Assembly: GCA_022822365.1 (NCBI GenBank)
Contig: JAJEBV010000008.1
Span: 329,482 to 393,481 of the forward strand
DNA: 64,000 nucleotides
Source: Thermoanaerobaculia bacterium
Lineage (GTDB): Bacteria; Acidobacteriota; Thermoanaerobaculia; Multivoradales; Multivoraceae
Reading direction: 5' to 3'
The position numbers and the translations under genes were made by a program. The notes under the pieces were generated by a model that worked only from the letters and a program-made list of their open reading frames with translations, was not told the DNA's origin and made no database searches. The number at the start of each line of letters is the position of its first letter. Positions within the stretch are counted from its first letter, which is position 1. Of this stretch, positions 36,029 through 44,967 are shown one piece after another.

Positions 36029-37129
36029 ATGGAAGACAAAGTGGAGCTTTGGGCTCTAGGCGATTCACCCGGCGAAGCTGCTCGCATCGACCCCACAAGC
36101 CAAACCGAGACGGAGAGAAAGCTGGAAGACGCGCTGGCCAACCATCCGGAGATGCTACTCGGCGATCTGACACTCGTGGGCCGGCAGATTGCCACCCAAG
36201 TCGGAGTAATCGACCTCCTCGGAATCGACGAAGGAGGTCGGCTCGTCATCTTCGAGTTGAAGCGGGGGCGGGTGACGCGCGAAGCGGTGGCGCAGTTACT
36301 GGACTACGGCTCCTTCTTCGAGACGCTGAGCACCGACGAACTTGTCGAGCTGATCACCGCCTCCTGGAACCATGACGAGAGCTTCGAGGAATGGTACGTC
36401 GACGCGACCCCACAAGACTCGCTCAACGACCTGCGTCCAACGCGAATGATCCTCGTCGGTCTGAGTGCCGATGAGCGCGCGAAGCGGATAGTCGAGTTCC
36501 TGAACAGCGATCAACTCGCCATCGGCCTACTGACCTTCCACGGCTTCACCCATGCCGGCACTACTATCCTCGCCCGGAACCTCGAAGGCGAGGATCACCC
36601 TCACCCGCCGCGCACCCGTACTCGGCAAGCCAACCCAATGCAGAAACTGCGCACGTTGGACGAAATGGCCGTCAGCTTGGGAGTCACTTCCGTCTGGGAC
36701 AGTGCCAAGGAGAACCTCGATACCCTCGACTCGTCTTACCCGAAGAAGAACGGCATCACGTTCCACTCAAACAAGCATCTCCCCTTGGGAGGCAGACGCA
36801 AGAACCGCTCTTCGCACACGTTGACCCTGGAACCCTCATCGGACAACGGGCCGAATGGTCGAATCCGGGTCACTTTCTTCCCAGCGGCTGTTCACCTGTG
36901 CAGAGATGACTTCACCGAAGCGGACGAGGCGCTCCGTTTCGAGAAGAAGCCTGCCTTCAGCACTCAGGTCACTGGTGAAGTAGACAAAGCGTGGTCCTGC
37001 TCTCTTGGCGAGGAGGACTGGAACCAGCACCGGCACCTCCTCGTGTCCCTGTGCGAGAAGGTGGCTGCGGCTTGGAAGACTCCTCCTGAAGCGAAGGGGC
37101 CGAGTACTTCGAACTCCGACTCGCACTGA
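36029..37129 (+). CDS. NucS/DUF91-like PD-(D/E)xK nuclease-domain protein
   Basis: 366 aa. GGAGGA is 6 nt before the ATG. Residues 25-110 carry a NucS-type nuclease core: E33 in ETERKLEDAL, D62 in VGVIDLLGI, E76 and K78 in VIFELKRG, then TREAVAQLLDYGSFF. This is a complete PD-(D/E)xK set. The remaining 250 residues have no recognised domain. First gene of a cluster that also holds a restriction-modification pair, so a defence or DNA-repair role is likely. Codon use is less GC-skewed than that of its neighbours, hinting at acquisition. Confidence 0.75.
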   Translation: MEDKVELWALGDSPGEAARIDPTSQTETERKLEDALANHPEMLLGDLTLVGRQIATQVGVIDLLGIDEGGRLVIFELKRGRVTREAVAQLLDYGSFFETLSTDELVELITASWNHDESFEEWYVDATPQDSLNDLRPTRMILVGLSADERAKRIVEFLNSDQLAIGLLTFHGFTHAGTTILARNLEGEDHPHPPRTRTRQANPMQKLRTLDEMAVSLGVTSVWDSAKENLDTLDSSYPKKNGITFHSNKHLPLGGRRKNRSSHTLTLEPSSDNGPNGRIRVTFFPAAVHLCRDDFTEADEALRFEKKPAFSTQVTGEVDKAWSCSLGEEDWNQHRHLLVSLCEKVAAAWKTPPEAKGPSTSNSDSH

Positions 37130-37456
37130 AGCTCATGGCCCAGCGGACTCCCGACCGCACTTGGTAGCCGTTGTCGGCTCAACGACCCTCATGGCCGAAC
37201 CGACTGCGCGACGCAGCCACGGATTGATGGCGAGTGAGGCTCAAATCGAGGGCTGCCCGTCTAACTCTAACTCTCCCGCCACCGCTCAGACGCAGGGGAG
37301 CCGACCAGCCACGGAAACCACCTGGTCCGCTTCACCAACTTGGGAGCGGCGCACCCCCAGATTGGCGAACAGGAGTTCACGCCTTGGGGTAAGCGGAAGG
37401 CGAGGCAAGCGGTCCCAAGCGGTCAGGAGATCGAAGGGGCCGGACCGGCCCTGCGT
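37130..37456. other. Gap with a remnant related to the restriction gene
   Basis: This 327-bp gap holds no intact gene. Bases 37323-37353 nearly repeat 38132-38162 (TGGTCCGCTT, ACCAA and TTGGGAGCGGCG shared), which in the 38051-38938 gene encode AAPKLVKRT on the minus strand. The same peptide, CAAPKLVKRT, can be read here on the minus strand. It is therefore a short 3' fragment of a second copy of that gene, or a product of partial duplication. Confidence 0.5.
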
Positions 37457-38032
37457 CTACTCGCGCATGTAGGCGAGACAGGCGTTGGCATAGTCAACGT
37501 CGAACTCCTCCGGATCGAAGTCCTCGCCCATCCACTCCTTGATCTCCTCGTGTTCCGGGTGATCCGGATCCTGCATGATCTTCAGATTCTCGTAGTAGCC
37601 CCAGACGCCACCGCAGTCCTCTGGAGGACACCGTCGCCTGCCGCCAGTGCATGACGGGAGACGGACAGCCGGGTCGTACGGGAGAATCTTCTGCAGCGTG
37701 ATCCGGTGCTCCCACCCGTCGCCGAAGTCGTACTCGTACCTGATCCAGTCCTTCTCGCGCTTGAGGAGTTGGCCGACGCGGAACTTCCTCACATCGAGGG
37801 TCTTCGGCATTCCGGGCAGCACCCAATCGTCATCCCAGGGGTTAGGGACAGCATAGGTCTGCCTGCCCTTGACGAACATATGGAGGTGTCCGTCGAACCA
37901 GCCCATGGTCACCTGGATGACATCGTGGAGACGGTCGAGAGGAAGTGAAGGCGGCACCAGAACGCGCCGCCAGATGGGAGGCTTCGTGCCCTTCAGAGCG
38001 ATCCTGAGCTGGTAGGTGACACGCTGCGGCAT
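37457..38032 (-). CDS. Plasmid pRiA4b ORF-3 family protein
   Basis: 191 aa. Family signature throughout: YQLRIALKGTKPPIWRRVLVP, TLDRLHDVIQ-type segment (PLDRLHDVIQVTMGWFDGHLHMF), the YEYDFGDGWEHRITLQ motif near 100-115, and a Cys-containing CTGGRRRCPPEDCGGVWGY loop near 128-146. The family is frequent on plasmids and genomic islands; its biochemical role is not established. Downstream of and on the same strand as the restriction-modification pair. Confidence 0.92.
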   Translation of the reverse strand: MPQRVTYQLRIALKGTKPPIWRRVLVPPSLPLDRLHDVIQVTMGWFDGHLHMFVKGRQTYAVPNPWDDDWVLPGMPKTLDVRKFRVGQLLKREKDWIRYEYDFGDGWEHRITLQKILPYDPAVRLPSCTGGRRRCPPEDCGGVWGYYENLKIMQDPDHPEHEEIKEWMGEDFDPEEFDVDYANACLAYMRE

Positions 38033-38050
38033 GTTGCGACCCGGATGATC

Positions 38051-38938
38051 TCAGGGCCCCAGCCGCGGCACGAACGTCACCGCCTGCCGCTCGTCGAAAG
38101 CTGGCGAATCGTCGCGCCAGGCGAGCCGCGTGGTCCGCTTTACCAATTTGGGAGCGGCGTAAACGTACCGCTGATCGTAGGCGCGATAGATCGCGTCCAT
38201 GAACTTCTCCATCCGGAGCGGGCTTGCGGCCGACGGCCAGTCCGCTACCACGGTTCGACCCTCAGGCTCGACCATCGCTAGAGCGAGCGCCTCGTATCGT
38301 GAGATGTCATTGCGCACACCGTCGCGGCCCGCGAGCCCGAGAAGAACATCGTGATATCGAAGGATCGACTCGACCACTTCGCCATCTCCCCGGATGGCGA
38401 TGTCGTTCGCAGCCACATTCCCCGCTTCGTCGGCCTTCAGGAAGTGCGCCGCTTCGGGCTCGAGGCGCCCTTCCTTGTTCGCACGAATCACATGGAGGAA
38501 TCCGTAGATGAGGTTCGGGTAGGAGATATGCAGGTTCGTGCAATCCCCGACTGCTTCTTCCATGCGGTTGGTCAGGTTCCGGAAGGCGTTGAGTGTGCCC
38601 TTGATCGACACCGCCACACACGGACCAATACCGGGCTTGCTGACGACAACGTCCACATCCTTCGTCTTCAAACCTCCGAGCACCGTCAACTCGCCTCCGG
38701 CCGCGCTTTCCGGGTCGTGAACCAGCATGTGGCCGCCACGCGTCCGGCGAACCGAAAAGGGCGGTCGCGGAACGATGTCGTCCGGATGAAAGCCGCCTTC
38801 AACTACGAGTCGACAAGCGACATACCAGTGAAGTGGCCGAATATGCGCCTGGCTCTGGGACTTTCCAGGCACGGAAACGAACGCGTCGAGGGCCTCGGAG
38901 AGACCGATCCACTGGCAGCGATTCGCCTGTTTAGCCAC
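38051..38938 (-). CDS. Probable restriction endonuclease of a two-gene R-M system
   Basis: 295 aa, GTG start overlapping the methylase gene by 8 bp. The segment GGLKTKDVDVVVSKPGIGPCVAVSIKG (residues 88-114) fits a PD-(D/E)xK-type nuclease core with D94/D96 and a terminal S-x-K in place of ExK, followed by the helix RNLTNRMEEAVGD. I recognise no named restriction enzyme family. The call rests on that core and on tight translational coupling with an N6-adenine methylase, the usual layout of type II systems. Recognition site unknown. Confidence 0.65.
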   Translation of the reverse strand: MAKQANRCQWIGLSEALDAFVSVPGKSQSQAHIRPLHWYVACRLVVEGGFHPDDIVPRPPFSVRRTRGGHMLVHDPESAAGGELTVLGGLKTKDVDVVVSKPGIGPCVAVSIKGTLNAFRNLTNRMEEAVGDCTNLHISYPNLIYGFLHVIRANKEGRLEPEAAHFLKADEAGNVAANDIAIRGDGEVVESILRYHDVLLGLAGRDGVRNDISRYEALALAMVEPEGRTVVADWPSAASPLRMEKFMDAIYRAYDQRYVYAAPKLVKRTTRLAWRDDSPAFDERQAVTFVPRLGP

Positions 38939-40403
38939 GATGCCGCCACCGGCGCAGGATCTCGACTCCCTCTTTCAGGTCGCGCTCATCGTCAGAATCC
39001 AGGTCGCCGTTCAGACTCACGAGAACGTTCAGCGCTTCGCGCGGCTCCAACTTCAGCACACCGCCCCCCAACGGATGGCCCTCCACCTCGCAACTGAGGC
39101 TGGTCAGCGTCGTCTCCCACCGCCGCCGAAGCTGAGCAGCAGTGACGCCTCTGCCGTTCAGACGAACGCAGTGGACCGCATTGGTGCACGTACAGCGCGC
39201 CCGGTTCTCGACCAGAGCTGGCCCCTTCCCACTCATGTAGGAGAGGAAGAGATCGGGCACGTACACATGCGGCACCGCGTACCACGGGGTTCGGACGCGG
39301 CACTTGTAGCGCTGTCGCACCTCTTTACCCGTATCCGAATCCAGGTACCGCCTGACCGCATCGGTCAGCGGCGTCTCGGCGCCGAGCGCGAGCAGGAAGT
39401 TCGGCCGATCGTTCTCGCGCCAGCCTGCAACCGTCTCCTCGGTTATCGCTCCAGCCTGCAGTTCCCGGCCGCTACGCACCGTAGGCCGGAACAGCTTCCC
39501 CGGAATCCCCAGTTCGTCCGCTTCAGACGGGCGGAGGTGAAAGAAGTCGTTGGCGCCGGAAACGTAGCCGATTCCAACATCGGCCACGCGCCCGAGTGAG
39601 GTGGTCTGTTCGGAGTCTCTGAGTCTCTCGTAGGCGTCGCGAACCCGGCTCGGCAAAAGCATCGGCCGAAGCCGAGAGCCCCAGCGCCGCCACTCCCGGA
39701 CCGACACGCGAGTGTCGGCTAGCGGCGGTTCGGACCGGAACACGAAACGCTCGTGGAGCGCGAGGTCGAAGTGGCCTGTCCTGCCGCCAAAGCCGTCGGC
39801 GTAGAGCAGCCAGACATCTTCCGACAGGTTGGCGAAGAGCTTCTGCCGGACTGCAACCAACTGCACATCGTCGAAGTGGCTGGCGAACCAGTCGAGGACC
39901 GGGGCCGCGTAAGGGGCATGGCCGATCTCGGCGGGCACGACGAATGCCATTCGGCCACCAGGCCGAAGCAGAGAGGCCGTCACGATCAGGTACGGCGCCC
40001 AGGACGACGAGAGCCCCGACAACTTGGCGCCCAGGGTGGCGCAGAGTCGCAGAGCCTGCCGTCGCGTCTCGCCAGTGAACCGTTGGTAGCGGATGAAGGG
40101 CGGGTTACCGGCCGCACAATCGAAGCGCTGTGTCGTAGACCCGGCCCAGTCGAAGAAGTCAGCGCACTCCACGGTTCCTCGAGGCGCCGCCTCTGTCGCG
40201 CTGGAGACGGCCGCTTCGTCGCAATCGACGCCAGTACTACGAGGGTGCAACGCGAGAAACCGGCCGTCACCGCAGGACGGGTCGAGCATGTGCTCGTCCG
40301 GGTCCCGAACAGCCCATCGGACCAGCGCAGCGGCCGTCTCAGGTGGTGTGTAGTAGGCCCCTCGGGCCTTCTGGTCGGTTACTTGATGCTCGACCGCCAC
40401 CAT
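38931..40403 (-). CDS. N6-adenine DNA methyltransferase (class I, NPPF) of an R-M system
   Basis: 490 aa. Opening KARGAYYTPPETAAALVRW is typical of type I/IIG-like N6-adenine methylases. SAM-binding motif I MLDPSCGDGRFL at 39-50, acidic motif around CADFF at 80-84, catalytic NPPF at 100-103 (NPPFIRYQRF). Residues 200-490 form a probable target-recognition domain. The partner endonuclease gene follows with an 8-bp overlap. Adenine methylation should protect the host against that enzyme. Confidence 0.92.
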   Translation of the reverse strand: MVAVEHQVTDQKARGAYYTPPETAAALVRWAVRDPDEHMLDPSCGDGRFLALHPRSTGVDCDEAAVSSATEAAPRGTVECADFFDWAGSTTQRFDCAAGNPPFIRYQRFTGETRRQALRLCATLGAKLSGLSSSWAPYLIVTASLLRPGGRMAFVVPAEIGHAPYAAPVLDWFASHFDDVQLVAVRQKLFANLSEDVWLLYADGFGGRTGHFDLALHERFVFRSEPPLADTRVSVREWRRWGSRLRPMLLPSRVRDAYERLRDSEQTTSLGRVADVGIGYVSGANDFFHLRPSEADELGIPGKLFRPTVRSGRELQAGAITEETVAGWRENDRPNFLLALGAETPLTDAVRRYLDSDTGKEVRQRYKCRVRTPWYAVPHVYVPDLFLSYMSGKGPALVENRARCTCTNAVHCVRLNGRGVTAAQLRRRWETTLTSLSCEVEGHPLGGGVLKLEPREALNVLVSLNGDLDSDDERDLKEGVEILRRWRHRG

Positions 40404-40511
40404 CGCGGAGACACGCGGGCAATGGCCCCACGCGCGAGCCGAGAATACATCGTCGCGAGTCGCTCCGGGACGCCAAACCGCGGCTCGGCGGGGCGGTCTA
40501 CTCGTCGACGC

Positions 40512-41456
40512 TCACTCCGCCTTGCCGAGCGTCCCTTCCACCGTCGTCTCCATCGACATCGACATGGACATCGATGAGGCGCCAGCCGGCTGACCTGCCA
40601 CCTGAGGCATCTCCATCACCATGTCGGTGTCCATGGTCATGTTCATGCTGTAGGCCGAAGTCAGCCCGGTCGACTCGTCGAGTTCGTACGAGCCTTCCAG
40701 CGCTCCGGACAGGTTCTCGTAGCGCATCTCCAAGCCAGGCATGCTTGGGAGCCCCGGCAACTCGAAGCCGGCATCCTCCGCTCCGGCTACCGTCGCCGTG
40801 GCATCGATGGACGCCATGCCGTCGCTTCGGCCGCTCAACGTGTACGTCGTCTCGATGTCTATACCGAGCGCGCTCACCGAGTCCGTCCACGTGTCTCCAA
40901 CGGCTACCGGATGATCGGGCATCGACAGACCGGACTGCCCCGTCATCTGCTTCATCTGGTCCTCACCGAAGTTCCCTTCAAGGAACTGGTTCACCATGCC
41001 GCGAACCTCGTCCGGCGCGTCCAGCCGGTCCAGCATCCCCTCCATCATCGCCTCGAGCCCGTCGAACTCGACCATCTCGCCACCGCGGGTCATCACCATC
41101 GTGAAGGTCACGCCGACCATCCCCTGGTAGAGGTCGTTCAGGTCGAACGGAGCCTGATCGAGGCCAGGCATACCGCCCATCTCTGCCGACACGGACGTAG
41201 TCGTGTAGCGCCCGACTACCGTGTCGTCGGAGCCAGCCTCGAACACGACATCATGTTCCATCCGCATCGTGATCGACACTTCGATGTCCATCCCCTGCAT
41301 CCGGGTCTGCGTCCGCGTCTCCGTCGTCGTTCTTCCCGTGTAGGGAGCGCCGAACTCGGGGTCGAGCCGGTAGACCAACTGCTGGCCATCGCTGACCGTC
41401 GAGAAGACGAGCGTCGCCACGAAGGCAAGTGGTGCCACAGGAACTCGTCGAATCAT
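40512..41456 (-). CDS. Secreted beta-rich protein, DUF6263-like
   Basis: 314 aa from the ATG at 41456 (GGAGGAAG upstream). Signal peptide 1-24. The mature protein is threonine- and methionine-rich, with alternating strands such as TTTETRTQTRMQGMDIEVSI and a Met/Ser-rich tail MSMSMSMETTVEGTLGK. Its length, export and repeated TYTL/EGSY strand pattern resemble DUF6263-type proteins, but this is only a resemblance. No enzymatic motif. The methionine runs could bind copper; this is speculative. Confidence 0.6.
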   Translation of the reverse strand: MIRRVPVAPLAFVATLVFSTVSDGQQLVYRLDPEFGAPYTGRTTTETRTQTRMQGMDIEVSITMRMEHDVVFEAGSDDTVVGRYTTTSVSAEMGGMPGLDQAPFDLNDLYQGMVGVTFTMVMTRGGEMVEFDGLEAMMEGMLDRLDAPDEVRGMVNQFLEGNFGEDQMKQMTGQSGLSMPDHPVAVGDTWTDSVSALGIDIETTYTLSGRSDGMASIDATATVAGAEDAGFELPGLPSMPGLEMRYENLSGALEGSYELDESTGLTSAYSMNMTMDTDMVMEMPQVAGQPAGASSMSMSMSMETTVEGTLGKAE

Positions 41457-41545
41457 CCTGCTTCCTCCCATGAATCCGAGCGCCGGTCGCCAGTTGATCG
41501 TAGTCACTTCCGGCGAGGGGCGCAGCCACCTGAGCGGCCTGCCGA

Positions 41546-41806
41546 TCACTCGAGCGGCGCGATCTTCCCCAGGTCTTCCGACCGCTGCCCGCGCTTCCAG
41601 GCCCGCCGCAACTCGTCCCGGTGCAGGGAGGCCCACTCCATCACCAGGCCGAGGGCACGCGGCGGGAGGCGACCCTTCAACATGGTCATCTTCTCGATGC
41701 CGATCAACGCGACCGCGCCGCCGTACCGGACGTGGAAGTGGGCGGGAGGTGTGTCTCCACACTCCATCTCGACGATGATTCCGTAGAAGCGACTGACTTC
41801 GATCAT
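41546..41806 (-). CDS. DUF4160 family protein
   Basis: 86 aa. Full-length match to the DUF4160 pattern: ISRFYGIIVEM at the start, the HFHVRYGG motif at 23-30, KGRLPPRALGLVMEWASLH near 44-62. DUF4160 genes normally sit beside a DUF2442 gene in a suspected toxin-antitoxin-like pair; none is seen here in the 98 bp on either side. GAGGAG lies 12 nt upstream. Confidence 0.86.
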   Translation of the reverse strand: MIEVSRFYGIIVEMECGDTPPAHFHVRYGGAVALIGIEKMTMLKGRLPPRALGLVMEWASLHRDELRRAWKRGQRSEDLGKIAPLE

Positions 41807-41904
41807 CGGCGCGGCAGCTCCTCGTTGTTCTCCAACGTGATCGCCAAGCGTACCAATGCGCTCCGCGAGGCGGTCGGCGCCCCGTCTTCCCGCGGCGCTG
41901 CGGC

Positions 41905-42456
41905 CTACTCGCTCTCTTCGGGCAGCGGAACGCTCCCGCCGGCTTCGAGCGTCAGACCCGCCGTCGTCGTGACCTTCGTGCTCGCCGGGATGTCCTCCGT
42001 CACGACGCAGTTCACGCCGATGAAGACGTCGTCGCCGATCTCGATCTCACCGATCAGGCGACTGCCGGCGCCGACGAAGACGTTGTCGCCGAGGGTCGGC
42101 ATCTGTTCCAGCCGCCTGCCGGTCGGAGCGCCGATCGTGACCTGGTGGAGCAACGTTCCGTTCCTGCCGATGCGAACCCCGGCGCCGATCACCAGGCCAA
42201 TGCCGTGGCTGATGAAGAGGCCCGGTCCGATTCGGGCCCCAGGCGCGATGTCGACGCTGGTGAGGAACAGCGACAGCCGGGCGAAGAACGGCCCCAGGAC
42301 GGGGACGCGACGGCTCTTGAACCAGTGGGCGATGCGGTAGAGGACGACCGCCTGGTAGCCGTTCTCGAACAGCAGCGACTCGACGACGTAGAACGGGAAC
42401 GGCTTCGTCTTGATCGCCCGCAGGCGGCGCGTGTCCTCCCGCAGGTTCTTCATCAT
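41905..42456 (-). CDS. Left-handed beta-helix acyltransferase (serine O-acetyltransferase-like)
   Basis: 183 aa. N-terminal helical segment followed by hexapeptide repeats: IAPGARIGPGLFISHGIGLVIGAGVRIGRN, VTIGAPTGRR, IGDDVFIGVNCVVTEDIPAST. H89 in ISHGIG and the loop HQVTIG are typical of CysE-like and sugar O-acetyltransferases. The ATG overlaps the GT2 stop by 4 bp, so in this setting it more likely acetylates a glycan than serine. Confidence 0.85.
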   Translation of the reverse strand: MMKNLREDTRRLRAIKTKPFPFYVVESLLFENGYQAVVLYRIAHWFKSRRVPVLGPFFARLSLFLTSVDIAPGARIGPGLFISHGIGLVIGAGVRIGRNGTLLHQVTIGAPTGRRLEQMPTLGDNVFVGAGSRLIGEIEIGDDVFIGVNCVVTEDIPASTKVTTTAGLTLEAGGSVPLPEESE

Positions 42457-43427
42457 GCCCGAGCGCCCTCGTCGATCCTCGGCGGCGGCGCCATCGGCAC
42501 CCTCAGGCCGTCGATCACGCCGCGCAGCTTGGCGATGACTGCCCCCTGATTGCCGCGGACGAGTTCCCGGAAGAAAGCGAGGAAGAGACCTGCGGAGAGA
42601 AAGGCCAGGAACGAGCACCACTGCAGCGGCCCGCCGTAGCGGCGAACGAACAGGGCGGCGCTGCGGCCGTTGAAGAACGTCCGCGAGGCCCGGTAGCCGC
42701 CGACGGTCCGGGCCACCATGTGGTAGAGCACCGCCCGGTGGGCGTAGTAGCAGCGGTAGCCGCGCGCCTTCATCCGCATGCACCAGTCGGCGTCGTCCAG
42801 CGCCAGGTGGAAGAGCGGATCCCAGAGACCGATCTCCTCGACGACCTGGCGGCGCACCAGCATGGCGCAGCCGTTCACGTAGGGCACTTCCTCGTCGCGG
42901 TCGAACTGGCCGCGATCGACCTGGCCTTCGCCCCGCTCGCGGGTCATCGACTCGCGGAAACGGATGCGGCCGCCCGCCGACCACAGCCGGTCGCGCTCGC
43001 CGTGGTAGAGAATCTTCGGGCCGACGCAGCCAATACTCGAGTCAGCCTCGGCCACCGCGACGAGTTCGTCGAGGAAGTCCGGCTCCACTTCGATGTCGTT
43101 GTTCAGCAGCAGGAGGTAGTCGACGCCCCGGTTGACGGCCAGTTCGATCCCCTGGTTCATGCCGAAGACGACGCCCCGATTCTCCTCGACCCGGATCTGG
43201 GTGACGTTCGGGTGCGCGGCGGCTACCGCCTCGGTCGAGCCGTCGCTCGAACCGTTGTCGATGTGGATCAACTCGCAGGCCGGGTAGGTCATGGATTCCA
43301 GGCTGCGCAGCGCCTGCAGTGTGATGTCGCGGCCGTTGTAGTTCAGGACGATGGCGGCGACGCGGGGTGGTTCCTCTGGGGCCACGCGGGCAGCGTAACG
43401 CAGGAGGGGGTGACGGCTAGTATCCAC
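42453..43427 (-). CDS. Family 2 glycosyltransferase
   Basis: 324 aa from a GTG; a second GTG at 43385 would start just before the conserved core and is equally possible. GT2 features: VAAIVLNYNGRDITLQAL near 23-40, HIDNGSSDGSTEAV near 55-68, LLNNDIEVEPDFL (DxD equivalent) near 107-119, and LDDADWCMRMKARGYRCYY near 209-227. One hydrophobic segment near the C terminus. Similar to rhamnosyl-type transferases. It is coupled to the acetyltransferase gene and suggests surface polysaccharide synthesis. Confidence 0.93.
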   Translation of the reverse strand: MDTSRHPLLRYAARVAPEEPPRVAAIVLNYNGRDITLQALRSLESMTYPACELIHIDNGSSDGSTEAVAAAHPNVTQIRVEENRGVVFGMNQGIELAVNRGVDYLLLLNNDIEVEPDFLDELVAVAEADSSIGCVGPKILYHGERDRLWSAGGRIRFRESMTRERGEGQVDRGQFDRDEEVPYVNGCAMLVRRQVVEEIGLWDPLFHLALDDADWCMRMKARGYRCYYAHRAVLYHMVARTVGGYRASRTFFNGRSAALFVRRYGGPLQWCSFLAFLSAGLFLAFFRELVRGNQGAVIAKLRGVIDGLRVPMAPPPRIDEGARA

Positions 43428-43431
43428 GCCA
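43418..43431 (+). promoter_or_regulatory. Leaderless-type -10 element before the PQQ-propeller gene
   Basis: TAGTAT (43418-43423) is 7 nt before the ATG at 43431, with no Shine-Dalgarno at normal spacing (the nearest AGGAGG is 24 nt away). The GT2 start on the other strand is only 3 bp away, so the promoter lies inside that gene. Confidence 0.45.
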
Positions 43432-44876
43432 TGCAGCGAATGTGCCGCCTACTCCTGGCGCTGCTGGCCTTTCCGGCTGCCACGGTCGCTCAATCTGACC
43501 CGGAACCGGCGGCCCGGGCCCTGTGGCCGGGCTTTCGCGGTCCGGCCGGCATTCCGGTCTCAGACAACGACCGGCTGCCGCTCCATTGGTCCACGACCGA
43601 GAACGTCGAGTGGAGCGTGGACGTGCCTGGTTCCGGCTGGTCGTCGCCGGTGGTCGTGGGCAACGCGGTCTTCCTGACCACGGCGGCCAGATCGATCGAG
43701 GCGACCAAGCGGCCGGAATTCGGCACCGAGTACAGCAACGAGTTCATGCGCGAACTCCGCGAACAGGGGCTTCCCTGGGAGGAAGTCCTCAAGCGCCACG
43801 ACGAACGCTTCATCGAGTTTCCCGACGAGGTCGATCTCGACTACCAGTTGATCGCCTGGTCGCTCGAGGACGGCGCCGAACTCTGGCGGCGGACCTTCTT
43901 CTCCGGACCGCCGCCGGGCGGCCGCCATTCGAAGAACACGTTCGCCTCCGAGACGCCGGTGACTGACGGCGAGACGATCTTCGTCTACATCACCGGCCTC
44001 GGCCTCTGGGCCTACTCACTGGACGGCGACCTGCGCTGGGAACGCCGGCTCGATCAGTTCCAGATCTACATGGACTTCGGGACCGGCGGTTCGCCCGCCC
44101 TGACCGACGACCTGGTCCTCATCCTGAACGACAACCAGGAGCATCCCTTCCTGGCCGCCTTCTCCAAGCTGGACGGGCGCGAGATGTGGCGCGCGGCCCG
44201 GGGACGATTAGCCGCTCCGCACGCTCCCAACCACCGAACCTCCTGGAGCACGCCCTTCGTCTGGCGGCACGACGAACGCACCGAGATCGTCGCGCTCGGC
44301 CCCTATACCGCGATCAGCTACGACACGATGGGGCGGGAGCTGTGGCGGCTTACGCGGCACTCGCTGCTGCCGGTGCCGACGCCCTTCGCCTACGACGGCC
44401 TGCTCTACGTGACCTCCGGCGTCCACGGCGACCAGAACCGCCCGATCACCGCGATTCGCCCCGGCGCCAACGGCGACCTCACCCTGGGCGAGGACGAGAC
44501 GAGCAACGACTTCGTCGTCTGGAACGACAACCGGGCCGGCACCTACATCCCTACTCCCGTGCCGTACAAGGGCTCGCTATGGGTCGTCTACGACCGGGGC
44601 ATCTTCGCCCGCTACGACGCGGCCACGGGGGAACGGCTTTACCGGTCGCGGATCAGGGACTCGAACGGCCATTTCACGACCTCGCCCTGGGCCTACCGCG
44701 ACCGCATCTTCGCGACCGACGAGGCCGGCACGACCTTCGTGTTCGGGACCGGCGAGGAGTTCGAGCAACTCCACGCGAGTTCGCTGGACGAGATGACGCT
44801 CGCCTCCCCGGCCCTGGCCGGCGACCGGCTAATCATGCGGACTCGGTCGAAGCTGTACAGCATCCGGGAGGACTGA
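43431..44876 (+). CDS. Secreted PQQ-type beta-propeller protein
   Basis: 481 aa. Signal peptide 1-20. Begins with WPGFRGPAGIPVSDNDRLPLHWSTTENVEWSVDVPG, the characteristic opening of the outer membrane assembly BamB-like/PQQ-propeller proteins common in Planctomycetes and Acidobacteria. Repeated W-x-L-D-G-x-x-L-W-type blades follow (WSLEDGAELWRR, YSLDGDLRWERR, FSKLDGREMWRAA, YDTMGRELWRL). No residues typical of quinoprotein alcohol dehydrogenase catalysis were noticed. Function unknown. Confidence 0.86.
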   Translation: MQRMCRLLLALLAFPAATVAQSDPEPAARALWPGFRGPAGIPVSDNDRLPLHWSTTENVEWSVDVPGSGWSSPVVVGNAVFLTTAARSIEATKRPEFGTEYSNEFMRELREQGLPWEEVLKRHDERFIEFPDEVDLDYQLIAWSLEDGAELWRRTFFSGPPPGGRHSKNTFASETPVTDGETIFVYITGLGLWAYSLDGDLRWERRLDQFQIYMDFGTGGSPALTDDLVLILNDNQEHPFLAAFSKLDGREMWRAARGRLAAPHAPNHRTSWSTPFVWRHDERTEIVALGPYTAISYDTMGRELWRLTRHSLLPVPTPFAYDGLLYVTSGVHGDQNRPITAIRPGANGDLTLGEDETSNDFVVWNDNRAGTYIPTPVPYKGSLWVVYDRGIFARYDAATGERLYRSRIRDSNGHFTTSPWAYRDRIFATDEAGTTFVFGTGEEFEQLHASSLDEMTLASPALAGDRLIMRTRSKLYSIRED

Positions 44877-44889
44877 CCGACAGCCCGCG

Positions 44890-44944
44890 TTCTCCCTCCA
44901 GGAAGGAGAGAATCGCTCGAAGTTCTCCTTCTCACAAGGAGAAC
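44890..44944. terminator. Tandem hairpins between convergent genes
   Basis: Hairpin 1 at 44890-44912 pairs TTCTC(C)CTCC with GGAGAGAA. Hairpin 2 pairs GTTCTCCTT (44922-44930) perfectly with AAGGAGAAC (44936-44944) around CTCAC. They separate the PQQ-propeller gene from the converging methyltransferase gene. Confidence 0.6.
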
Positions 44945-44967
44945 CTGATCGGTGGCGCACTCAGTGG

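Noticed and set aside
41807..41904. DUF2442 partner for the DUF4160 gene
   Set aside because: The gap is too short, and no open frame with that family's features is present on either side.
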